Assembly: GCA_037355855.1 (NCBI GenBank) | Contig: CM074759.1 | Coordinates: forward strand, 8,618,001 to 8,682,000 | Direction: 5' to 3' | Length of the DNA stretch: 64,000 nt | Origin: Pseudo-nitzschia pungens | Taxonomy: Eukaryota; Bacillariophyta; Bacillariophyceae; Bacillariales; Bacillariaceae | Part shown: piece by piece, positions 11,180 through 21,058 of the stretch | How positions within the stretch are numbered: position 1 is the stretch's first letter | Layout of the letters: each line of letters opens with the position of its first letter | Program-made: the position numbers and the translations under genes | Notes under the pieces: model-generated | What the model was told of the DNA's origin: nothing | Databases searched by the model: none | What the model saw: only the letters and a program-made list of their open reading frames with translations

Positions 11180-12052
11180 ATGGCCAAGCAAACTAGAAGC
11201 CAAGCCGCCGCCGCTGCAGCCGCCGCCGGAGACGCCGGCGCTGGAGATGTCCCTGAAGCTGGAGGCGGCGCTGCCGTCGGAAGCGGCGCTGTCCCTGGAG
11301 ACGGTGCTGTCGCTGCCCCCGGAGGCAACGCTCTTCCGCCTGGAGTCGCCGCTGGAGCCGCTGTTCCCCCTGTCGGAGCGCCTGGAGTCCCTCCTGTTGC
11401 TCATGCCGCATTCGGATTCTCCAGGATCCAACAAGAACCCAACCTTGACATCCGACCACGTTCTGAGATGATCCCGCTTGCTGTTGCTGGAGAACTGAGA
11501 GCAGTGCGCAACGAGAATGCAGCTCGGATTGCTGCTGAGGCTGCTGCTGCTCCTGCTGCCGCTCCTGCACCTACAGGAGCTAGTCCTGATATCCTCCAAG
11601 CTGAGAGTATGTACAGCGAAATCGACGACGACGGACGCATGTTTTCTCTACTGGACGAGATTATCGATCATGAGAAGGATGGATCCGCCGTCAGGAAGCA
11701 AGATGCCACGATCACCAACAAGTACGGCCGTAAAGTTCCCAAGCCTACTACGAGAGGATGGCAATTGCTCGTTAGTTGGAAAGACGGGACTAAATCCTGG
11801 TGTAAGTTGAGTGATCTGAAAGAGTCCTTCCCTGTACATACCGCCGAGTACGCTGTATCCGCCAAGATTTCAGAACAGCCAGCGTTCCGATGGTGGATCC
11901 ACCATGTACTACGAAGGAAGAAGCAAATCCTCAAGGCCACCAAACGAAACAAGTACTGGGATAGGACGCGCAAGAAGACGGCAGCAGTGAAGACGACGGC
12001 AACAACAGTAGGACCTGTGTGTCTTATAGACATCGAATCTGAGTGTTTATGA
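11180..12052 (+). CDS. Gag-like N-terminus fused to Copia integrase-RT linker
   Basis: 290 residues starting at ACCATGG. Residues 1-75 are an Ala/Gly/Pro-rich leader (MAKQTRSQAAA...) followed by RIQQEP and a short helical segment (about 98-125), a plausible nucleocapsid-type N-terminus. From about residue 137 (ILQAESMYSEIDDDGRM) the sequence switches to the region between integrase and RT of CoDi-type Copia polyproteins: LLDEIIDHEKD, GRKVPKPTTRGWQLLVSWKDG, WCKLSDLKESFPVHTAEYAV, EQPAFRWWIHHVLRRKK. In full-length elements these parts are separated by protease and integrase, so an internal deletion fused them in frame. Element B has the same N-terminus fused to a different pol segment. Whether the fusion is expressed is unknown. 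Confidence 0.75.
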   Translation: MAKQTRSQAAAAAAAAGDAGAGDVPEAGGGAAVGSGAVPGDGAVAAPGGNALPPGVAAGAAVPPVGAPGVPPVAHAAFGFSRIQQEPNLDIRPRSEMIPLAVAGELRAVRNENAARIAAEAAAAPAAAPAPTGASPDILQAESMYSEIDDDGRMFSLLDEIIDHEKDGSAVRKQDATITNKYGRKVPKPTTRGWQLLVSWKDGTKSWCKLSDLKESFPVHTAEYAVSAKISEQPAFRWWIHHVLRRKKQILKATKRNKYWDRTRKKTAAVKTTATTVGPVCLIDIESECL

Positions 12053-12950
12053 CGTACGACGGCCTAAAGACCTGTATGTTTGCAAGTATTTGCAAAAAGA
12101 ATCCCTGAAACCACCAGTATCCTCAACAAGAAGTTCATCTTTGCTCGTGACAGAAGAAAAGATGTCATCGGTAGTGCCCGACGACTCGCCTACGAGAAAG
12201 AAGACTGCCTTACGAGCGCAAACGATGTGCTGTATCCCAGAACACCATTAACGAAGCACTGTATCCTTGCACTGAAAGAACTCGATCGATTGCTGTATTC
12301 CGGAACGAGAAATTGATACCAACGGATCGATGTAGCAACGGATCGATAGCCAAATACATAGCAACCAAATCGATAGCAGCTAGACGCTAGACACGATTCG
12401 AAGCAGACCGTGTCTTTATCCCTGAAGAACAGCGGGAACGATGTTTATGTATGTCATTGCGGCGAAAGAGCAGTAGCAGCAACAAGAGAACAACATCGGT
12501 GCCCTGACAGGAGAGAAGCCTACAGCAGCTAAAAGGATTAGCGGGAGCAAGGGAACAAGCGCAGCATGGACCCGCAGCGCATTGTAGACAGGGCGCACTG
12601 AACTGAAGGTGACCTATCGTAAAGAGCAATGTGAAGCTCACAGCGCTCGTGACTTACAAGAGTAGAGGATACAGAGTGGTAAATATGAGGATGACTGATA
12701 CAAGACATGACCAAAGGCATGTGTGCCTAGTACACAGCGGACCTGTGTAAAGCACGGGCAGAATGCTATGAGCGAGAGCAACGACGCTCGTTGATAGACT
12801 TGCTACGATGTACTATGTTAGACGTGTATCGCGGTCGATCCGTCTCGGCATTGGCGCATCAAATCAATGTACCAGCAGCAAGATCAGCATGGTCTGCAGC
12901 GAGCAACTGTGAGTTGGATAGTCGTGCAGATACGACAGCTGCTAGTTGCA
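12053..12950 (+). other. Copia A internal sequence without recognisable coding
   Basis: No protein similarity is recognised. Short phrases recur (GATCGATTGCTG, ACGGATCGATAGCAACGGATCGATAG). An equivalent stretch lies at about 55384-56380 in element B, so it belongs to the family rather than being random insertion. Confidence 0.5.
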
Positions 12951-12951
12951 A

Positions 12952-13368
12952 CATGATGTTACTGGAAGATTTATTCCCACGAGACTTTATATTACGAGGA
13001 CAGGCTACAGCACAGCCTGATTTGTCCCAACTGAATTAGGGACTGTGGACAGATCGAGTGGACGAGACAGATCGAGTGGACAAGACAGTTTGACCCCAAG
13101 TCCTCTCATTCAATCCATATCGAGCATACTGCTGAGGATGGGGATGAAGGAACCCCCGACATTGGATATTAAGCTTCTGCTTAATGGTGTTGTTTCCTAC
13201 TTCCCCACCTTCATGAAGCACGAGATGGAGACCTGTTACCACGTCATTGCTACCAGGAATGAACCCTGGAACCGAACGAGTTCCAGATTCCAGCAAGCAG
13301 AATCAGAAATTGACCAATCACATCCTTATTCCCCTGACTCGACCAAGTTTGTTTCTGCCGTACAGTAA
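12952..13368 (+). pseudogene. Copia pol fragment, protease-proximal region
   Basis: Residues such as LEDLFPRDFILRGQATAQPD and, in another frame, LLNGVVSYFP...METCYHVIATRNEPWNRTSSRFQQAES resemble the stretch downstream of the protease in diatom Copia polyproteins (pattern CxHhxxTxDxPWNPxSxxFxxAE). The matching piece in element B (56380-56720) reads PTKEEMRTCDHVVSTRDASW and is closer to that pattern. Stops and frame changes break it. Confidence 0.55.
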
Positions 13369-13815
13369 CAGCAGCAACAACAGACCAAGGTTAATACCCC
13401 GACAGCCCGAGCCTATCAAGAACATTCCTATTGGGACCTGTGTTACAGCCTACACAGCACCCGACGGGATAGTTTGGTTGATCTATTTCCACGACGCACT
13501 GTATTTTGGCGCCAAGTTGTCCATGTGATTTGCCCGAATCAGATACGGGACTGCCATCCAGATCCGTTGAAGCAATCCAAGAAGTCCAACAAGCTTAAGT
13601 TGGAGCCCGTCGAAACACGGTCCAATTTCAGTCCCCATTTGTACGACGAGCCTCTTCGGAGCGACGAGATGATCCTACCACAGCATGATTGCTATGAGAA
13701 GTACAAGCTGCGGAGTCTCCAGCAACCCTGTACCCGCCGTGATCTGACCCCATGTGCGATCGCATCCGACTCCCGTCTGGATGCGTGACTCTCTGCTCTC
13801 TTTTCGGGCGATTCC

Positions 13816-14720
13816 TTGAAGACTTGCGGGGACGATGATGTAGACGAAGACGCAGCAGTACCAAGTCTTACAATCAATGCCCTGCATACGCCGTTGTACG
13901 AGCGCGCCTACACCGACGGCCGCGAGCGCTTCGAATTGGATCCCCGTAGCAGTTCTCCCGTCTGCTTGTCATCCGTTTACAAGCATGTTCGATGGGACGA
14001 TGCAGTCGAACCAGTCGATCCCGAGCTCGACACTATCGCCAGACGAGCCAAGTGGGGTCCGACGAATGACACCGAACGATACTGCAAGATCGACTCCGAC
14101 CGTCTGTCCAAGATTTGGGATGTATCTCCGAGAAAGGCTGCGGATACCCTTCGAGTCACGACCCAGAAAGGCTTCCGCAACCCAATGCATCCCCTTGTCC
14201 GCCGATCGCCAACGCAGAGCTTCAGAAACAAGCGCATCGCGGCTGGCAAATGGTATACCGACACCTGGATGGCAAAGGTCCCGAGCATCATGCGACAAGA
14301 TTCAGCCGCCCAAGTCTTCAGCAAAGGTAAGGGCTATGATGAGTAACAAGCGTATGAGGGACTTAAGATTTTCATCCACGATGTTGGGATCCCTGAGCAT
14401 TTGATATCCGATGGTGCCCGAGAGCAAGGAGCTACTGGGACTTACAAGACGCCATGGAATAAGGTAGTCAGCGAAAACCATATCCACCAGACTTTAATCC
14501 AGCCACGATGTCCCTTCCAGAACGCCGTTCGAGACGGTACATGGGTACGTGCCAGACATATCTCTGTACCAAGCCCATGAATGGTATGATTTCGTCTATT
14601 GGGTTGACCTCTCTGATGGGACCGAGAAGCTGGGACGCTGGCTTGACCCGTGCGGTGATAGATTCGGAGGTGGAGACGCCACTGGATTCTGAACAAGACG
14701 GCCATGCCTGTAAGCACTAA
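13816..14720 (+). pseudogene. Copia integrase fragment, disrupted
   Basis: The open part (to 14346) ends with RLSKIWDVSPRKAADTLRVT and NPMHPLVRRSP, the pre-integrase zinc-binding region of CoDi elements. After an in-frame TAA at 14344-14346 the same frame continues with an integrase core: GLKIFIHDVGIPEHLISDGA (one catalytic Asp) and HIHQTLIQPRCPFQN. A frameshift then leads to LYQAHEWYDFVYWVDLSDGT and LGRWLDPCGD, the post-integrase region. At least one stop and one frameshift make it a pseudogene. Confidence 0.7.
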
Positions 14721-14750
14721 CACAGCAGTCCGCGCTGTCACTGAAGAAGA

Positions 14751-15200
14751 ATGGCGTACGATGTCAAGCGCTATATGGACTCATTTGACCAAGCAGTGGA
14801 ATCCAAGATCGGGGACAAGGTTGAGGATAACGACGCAAAGTTCCAAGCAACCTACCCTGATACCCCTGCGGAGTTATTTGAAGGACACCAAGAAAGATGG
14901 GAGCTCGCCGAGCCGGAAGCTTCCATTCCAGATGTTGACGATCTCATACCTGATGGGTATGACTATGATGAGTATATTGGTAACAATGCGATGACCCAGA
15001 AGGGCGACGAACGACTACGGTGTGTTGTGAAGAATCGCTCTGCTGATATTAATGGCAATCCGATTGGCAAGAGGAATGATAACCCTATCCTCGATACCCG
15101 AATGTATGACTTGCAGCTCCCTGATGGTACGGTGGAGCAGTACACTGCAAATATCATTGCTGAGAGCATGTTCAGTTCCACCAAGGAGCCCTCAGTATAA
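14751..15200 (+). pseudogene. Copia pol fragment, integrase-RT linker
   Basis: 149 residues; the later part (GDERLRCVVKNRSADINGNP, DTRMYDLQLPDGTVEQYTAN, IIAESMFSS) is the linker leading into the RT of CoDi polyproteins and overlaps in type with the linker already fused to gag at 11590. The RT itself is missing: the frame ends soon after IIAESMFS. Confidence 0.7.
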
Positions 15201-15563
15201 GGACGCGTCAAGGAATGCACAGCAGGAACGTGTGGTCTCTGTTAGAGGTGGAGCGCCGACGCTACAGCAGCCTGCTCATGGTCGATGAACGAATGAACGA
15301 ATCGCAGGAGCGGCGTGTTTTGAATCGATGGCAATTGGACAAGCGTCCCTATGAAGACCGAGTGGAACAGTGGCAGTTATAATGTTCCGGGGACAGCTTG
15401 CTCACGATTATCACGTTCAAGCAGGACGCGAGCTGTACGAACAGCGGATACACAAGAACAGCTGAATCAACCTCTCAGCTGTGTCATGTTAACCACGATG
15501 AATGAACTGTCAGCAGCCAGTTCGGGGACCGGTGTGGTCCAACTGTGATCTATTGTATGATCC

Positions 15564-15839
15564 ATGCGAGTACCAAGTCCCTTTGATCTAGTTGTTGAGC
15601 CGGAAATCTTTATTCCGGGGACACGGAGCTATGAGATTGTGGCGAAGACCGTTACAAGACCGAAGAGTCCATGCAACAAAAAGCACAACAGTGTTGCCTA
15701 CCACGAGGCGCGCGAGGCTATTGCTGCTGGAACGATCCGTGTTACGAAGGAACCAGGTGGGAGCGACATTGCAGACCTATTCATCAAGCTGCTCAATGGT
15801 TCCATGTTGAAGAGCCACTGCGAGCGATACACGTGGTAG
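15564..15839 (+). pseudogene. Copia RNase H C-terminal fragment
   Basis: From about residue 30 the sequence reads TVTRPKSPCNKKHNSVAYHE, AREAIAAGTIRVTKEPGGSD and IADLFIKLLNG, the conserved end of Copia RNase H (KKHNxIxYHxxREAxAAGxxRVxKxxGxxNxADLxTK). The N-terminal part including catalytic acidic residues is missing or scrambled. Confidence 0.75.
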
Positions 15840-16690
15840 GAGCTGTTAGCTGCATTATTTGGGATACCTTTGGTCCCTGACAAGCAGCTCGGACGCAGAA
15901 GAGTTTTTCTGATTACGATTTTCGGAACGCAGTCGACAGCGGATTCCGATTTCGAATTACGAGTTCTTCGATCGTTACGATTTCGATTACGAATGGTTCA
16001 AGCGCAACAGATTCGATTTCGATTGCAACCTTATTCCGATTGCAACCTTGTTTCGGACGCAATCGATTTCGGACGCAACTGATTCTGGTTTCGATTACGA
16101 TCTTTATTGCAACCTTATTCCGAATGCCGCAATCTTATTTTCGGAACGCAGCGGATTCCGATTACGATTACGGATTATGGATTATTTGGTTGCAGCAGAT
16201 CTCGATCCAACCCCCAACCCTTGTTCGAACGCAGCAGAGTTCGATTACGGATTTCGATTACGAGTTTATCGAACACTTCGAATTCGATTCCGACTTCGAT
16301 CCGATCTTATCTTATGTTATATGTTACATGCTTGGGAGTCTCCGGTACACCGGTTCCGGGGACTATAAACTTGAATGACAATAGGCCGATTGACATGTCC
16401 TTATATGTGTTAAGGAATCGGACCAAGGGCAAAATGCCCTCCGGTCCAACCCCCTCCTTTTTTTTCTACCATAAATCGGCCGGGCCTCTGATAGAAGAAC
16501 TGCAATATTTGGTGCAGTTATGACCTCTGACAAGTCATATGGACGCATCCCTGAATTCTGTTATGATCCATCCAAGTGTCCTAGTACAACAAGCAAGAGT
16601 ATTGGTGTTCCCCTGGGAGTATCTGTTTCCGGGGACCGGTATAGTTGCTCAGTTGCTCATTACAGGACTACTGGCATGAATCACGGGGAC
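15840..16690 (+). other. Copia A 3' untranslated region with GATTTCGATTACGA repeats
   Basis: Degenerate repeats built from TTCCGATT, GATTTCGATTACGA and GGACGCAA (15900-16310), then CCGGGGACTATAAACTTGAA (16350-16372) and TTTCCGGGGACCGG (16628). The region ends in the polypurine-like tract CACGGGGAC next to the 3' LTR. Equivalent sequence in element B lies at 60180-60765. No gene. Confidence 0.6.
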
Positions 16691-17590
16691 TATGAAGATA
16701 TTCAAGGTGGTGCTATGATCTGTGCTAAGGCTCCTGTGTAGGAGAGTGTACTGGGGCTACAGGCAGCAGCCTCCAGTAACTGACTAACAGGTGCTGGGCT
16801 GAGTGCTAGAGCTGTGTGCTAAGTGGTTAGCAACAGGCTTAGCAACAGGCTTAGCAACAGGCTTAGCAACAGGCTTAGCAACAGGCTTAGCAGCAGACCT
16901 ATATCCTACTATTCTGTTTAGTATGGATGCTAGCAGAGTTTACTAGGGTCGACGCGTACGATTTGTACCAATCGTACGTACCCCGAGTAAAGCACCTTTT
17001 ATGGTGTAGCTAAATGCTACAGGGTTAGGGTTGCTAAGGCTACGAGATACTGAAAGATGCTAACCTACCATGATACCATGCTAGGATACTATGCTACCGC
17101 CGGGGTCGGGTCATTGGTGTATAATATGTACCATGACCGAATACCCGGCCCAAACAGTTACCCAACGCGCTAGCATACGCGAGTTAAGCGAAGCTACGCT
17201 ACGATACTCCGATACGGTACGCTACCCGTAGAATACAGTACCAGAGCTACAGAGCGCTGTTATTATACGAGTTAGCGAGTATCGCTGTCACGATACGATA
17301 CAGAGCTGAGCGGAGCGCTCAGCTCCCGTATATTCACTCTTTATGTTTCACTCTAAATTAAAACGCCTATCATGCCCTCCCTTACGACCGATTCCGATGT
17401 ACCTCTAGGGAAGTGCCTTGTATTGCCTAAGTGTATGCAATAGACCTTGAATGGTCCACTGTAGACTCACCCTTTGCCAGGGATATACGTGTTGTTATTG
17501 TTAAGGCTTTCCCCTATTTTTAGGCCAGTATGAAACAGTTTATATCTACGAGTCGTCCCCGAAGATCGCTGACGAGCGAATATCAACGCA
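16691..17590 (+). repeat. 3' LTR of Copia element A
   Basis: 900 bp, indistinguishable by eye from 9378-10277. It is followed by the CTTC duplication and then 38-bp satellite. Confidence 0.88.
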
Positions 17591-18098
17591 CTTCACCACA
17601 CCGGTCTCAAAAATTATTGGGTTTCAGTCCGTAACCACACCGGTCTCAAAAATTATTTGGTTCCAGTCCCTAACCAGACCGGTCTCAAAATTATTGGGTT
17701 TCAGTCCTTCACCACACCGGTCTCAAAATTATTGGGTTTCAGTCCGTAACCACACCGGTCTCAAAATTATTGGGTTTCAGTCCCTACACACACCGGTTTC
17801 AAAATTATTGGGTTTGTCTCAAAATTTTTGTGTTTCGGTCCGTCACCAGCTCTTGTCACGGTCACTCACCACACCGGTCTCAAAATTATTGGGTTTCAGT
17901 CCCTCACCATCTCTGGTCTCGGTCACTCACCACACCGGTGTCAAAATTATTTGGTTTCAGTCCTTCACCACACCGGTCTCAAAATTATTGGGTTTCAGTC
18001 CCTCACCACACCGGTCTCAAAAATTACTTGGTTCCAGTCCCTAACCACACCGGTCTCAAAATTATTGGGTTTCAGTCCCTCACCACACCGGTTTCAAA
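17591..18098. repeat. 38-bp satellite array, middle block
   Basis: About thirteen copies of the CCACACCGGTCTCAAAATTA unit, with variants such as CCATCTCTGGTCTCGGTCACT. It continues the block at 9099-9377 across Copia element A. Confidence 0.9.
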
Positions 18099-19036
18099 GT
18101 TAGTTCCGTCCTCCTTATCTTAGCACCCTGTATCTCTAATAATAGTATAGGGCGTGCTAAGAGCTGAGGTATGTAGATCTAGTACTAATCCTACTGGAAG
18201 GGCCTAGCATCCTGTCTAGCATCCTGTTTAGTATCGCCTTGTTTTTGGTTCTACAGTTCCTTACTTATCTTAGCATCCTGTATATCCTATATTATTGGGT
18301 TGCTCAGAGTTGGGGTATGTAGATCTAGTACAAATCCTACTGGAAAGGCCTAGCATCCTGTCTAGCATCCTGTTTAGTATCACAGCATCCTGTATATCCT
18401 ATATTAAAGGGCTGCTAAGAGTTGGGGTATGTAGATCTAGTACAAATCCTACTGGAAGGGCATAGCATCCTGTCTAGCATCCTGCTTAGTATCGCCTTTT
18501 TGCTGGTTCTACAGTTCCGTTCTTATTTTAGCATCACGTATATCTTATTTTAATGTAGGGCTGCTAAGAGTTGGGGTATGTAGATCTAGTACAAATCCTA
18601 CTGGAGGGGCCTAGCATCCTGTCTAGCATCCTGTTTAGTATCTCTTTTTTGGTTCTACAGTTCCGTTCTTATCTTAGCATCCTGTCTATCTTCTAATGTA
18701 GGGCTTCTTAGAGTTGGGGTATGTAGATCTGGTACAAATCCTACTTCTTGAAGGGCCTAGCATCCTGTTTAGCATCCTATTTAGTGTCGCCTTTATGGTT
18801 CTACAGTTCTGTTCTTATCTTAGCATCCTGTATATCTTCTAATGTAGGGCTGCTAAGAATAGGGGTATTTAGATCTGGTACAAATCCTACTGGAAGGGCC
18901 TAGCATCCTGTCTAGCATCCTGTTTAGTATCTCCTTTTTGGTTCTAGATTTCCGTTCTTATCTTAGCATCCCGTATATCTTCTAATGTAGGACTGCTAAG
19001 AGTTGGGGTATGTAGATCTAGTACAAATCCTACTGG
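18099..19036. repeat. 140-bp satellite array, left block
   Basis: About seven copies of a unit of roughly 120-145 bp. Its hallmarks, in order, are CTAGCATCCTGTCTAGCATC, CTGTTTAGTATCGCCTTTTT, GGTTCTACAGTTCCG, TTATCTTAGCATCCTGTATA, GGGCTGCTAAGAGTTGGGGT and ATGTAGATCTAGTACAAATC. The array is cut by the Gypsy element (TSD ACTGG) and resumes at 26830. Confidence 0.9.
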
Positions 19037-19343
19037 TGTAACACTCTAAGGTAGAAATTCGGAGTAGTATGAATAATTGTGTGTTATTTCACTTTACGAG
19101 ATGGGATTGAAATTAAAGAGAGGAAATAATGAGCGATGATGTCATCGCGACCTCCTTATATCATATCCATCTCTGAATATAACATATATATCGTATGTAA
19201 CCATAATCTTACGATCGCTACCTTCTGCATGCCGATTCATACATACCAGATATCCATGTACGGATATCTTTATATTCGATTCCCATGTGGGATTCGGTTA
19301 ATTATTAATTCGTAACACTACTAGCCTACGCTAGCATGTTACA
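19037..19343 (-). repeat. 3' LTR of the Gypsy element
   Basis: 307 bp, TG...CA ends, next to the ACTGG duplication at 19032-19036. Matches 26523-26829 almost perfectly. Confidence 0.93.
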
Positions 19344-19373
19344 TAGTGCCTCATGATTGAACGAATCCCACGA

Positions 19374-21058
19374 TTAAGCCATCCAATGACTCATGGAACA
19401 ATCTGAATCATCTGATTGGCTAGACCGAAGATTGGGGGATTCATTCGATGGAGACTCCGAGTCTTGATTCGGTTCTTGATACGGGGTTATTTTTTGGATA
19501 TTCACAGTTTCAACCACTGAAGGGGACCTTTGCAATTTGACTGTTCCATTCGGATTGACTTGTACGATTGGAAAAGGTCCCATCTTCCGGGGCTGCAGCT
19601 TGTCAGGATCGGGCTCTTGCATCCATACCTTGTCATTGGCTTGAAAGGTGTGGTTAATTCTTTTGGCGTTGTCCCTGAGTAGGTTCTTGTTAATCCCTTG
19701 TTGCCTGAGCTTCTGCAGCGCTAACAGATTGGAGGTCAGTGGCAGATCAATCAGCATGTCCCGATTGAATACCAGAGACCCTGGGGAGGTCTGTAGGGCC
19801 GCATTAACAGCACATCTGGAGGCATGCATGCAAGTGGCGAGGGCATTGTCCATTAGCTGGCTTGCTCTGGTATTGGCTTGTGGGGGATTAACATGGACCA
19901 GGACTCTGAGAATATCAGCAACTGTGTGATGGACTCGTTCGCAGATGGCATTAGACTGAGGGTTCTTGACTGTGGTCGGAATGGACTGGGTTCCATACTG
20001 TTTGAGAGTAGTCTGGAACTCAGCTCCTAGGAATTCACCACCATTGTCATGAACACATCTGATTGGTCTTGGATATCTTGAGAGCCAACAGTTCTTGAAT
20101 TGGTCTGATACATGCTGGGAGGACTTGTCCCTGATTCGGATGATTTCCAGAAGATTGGTAACTGGATCAATACAGGTTAAGGCCTTGAAGTTGTAATTCT
20201 TGCCTTGGGCTGTAATCTTCCAGGGGCCTATGAGATCAACATGTACTTCGTTGAATGGTGCTAATGGGGCTTCTTTTGGCGGAAGCTTTCCATATTTGGA
20301 GTGTTGGTTCTTGTACTTGATACAGTTGTCGGGGCAGATGTAAGACTTGCATAAGTTGGACAAGTTGTCTGCATAGAATCGGGCTGAGATGGTTTGATAA
20401 AGCCTGGTGGATCCACAATGACCCAACAGGAGATGATACCATTTGATGGTATCATTTGCGAGGGAGCTTGGTATGTAGATTCTCCAGTTGTCTGGATTGG
20501 ATTGGTTGGCATAGCAGAGGATTTGGTTCCCTTCTAATTCTTGGTAGAAGAAGGCTTTAGATTGGATCTTGAACTTGATAGTGGGGTCTTTTTGCTGATG
20601 AAGATAGATATTAGAGAAGTTCACCGGGCATTCCAAGTCTTGGTTGTTTGGTAGGTTGACTAGGCACTCATTGTTCAGCAAACAGGCTTGCAGTTCCTGG
20701 TCTGCGTCATTGCATAAGTGCTTGAATAAATTGGGGAACTCTGCTAGAAACAGTTCTTCATCTTGCTTAGGGACTTCAAGTTTCAAAAAATCCACGAGAG
20801 TGCCCTTTGTAAGAGCTTTCTTCCCCTCTGTAGGTGGATCCATCCGGGGTAGTCTGGAGAAGGCATCAGCAAGAACATTCTTCTTGCCCTCAACATAGGT
20901 GAGGTTGACACTGAATTCTTCAAGGAAAAGTCTCCACCGGAGGACTCGTTGGACTGATAGGGTTCTGAAGGTAAGGTTTTTATGGTCAGTGTATACATTG
21001 ATGACTCCGCCGAGGAGCATCTTTCTGTACTCTTTGCAGCATAGTACTATTGCTAGGA
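19374..21058 (-). CDS. Gypsy pol, RNase H end plus integrase
   Basis: Second half of the pol polyprotein after the insertion point. Counting from the Met at 21020, residues 1-60 are the end of RNase H (INVYTDHKNLTF, RWRLFLEEFSVNLTYVEGKK, NVLADAFSRLP). An integrase zinc finger (H196, H201, C229, C233) follows. The core has Asp262, Asp325 (HDNGGEF) and Glu361, giving the DD35E spacing. The C-terminus carries a GPY/F-like module (MGPFPIVQVNPNGTVKLQ). The integrase would insert element cDNA into chromosomes. Reading on from 21020 into the duplicated target sequence joins it in frame to 23109 and beyond. Confidence 0.93.

Larger units (their letters stand above)
9378..17590 (+). mobile_element. 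Copia LTR retrotransposon A, non-autonomous
   Basis: An 8,213-bp LTR element bounded by two 900-bp LTRs (9378-10277 and 16691-17590) that look identical by eye, so it inserted recently. A 4-bp duplication CTTC flanks it (9374-9377 and 17591-17594), which places the LTR start at TATGAAG and its end at AACGCA. The internal region begins GTTTATCAGACCC, similar to an initiator-Met tRNA primer-binding site, and ends in a CACGGGGAC polypurine-like tract. It carries a gag-like reading frame but only scattered, stop-containing pieces of Copia pol (protease-proximal, integrase, linker, RNase H end). No RT core with a YVDD-type motif is seen, so mobilisation would need help in trans. Confidence 0.85.
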
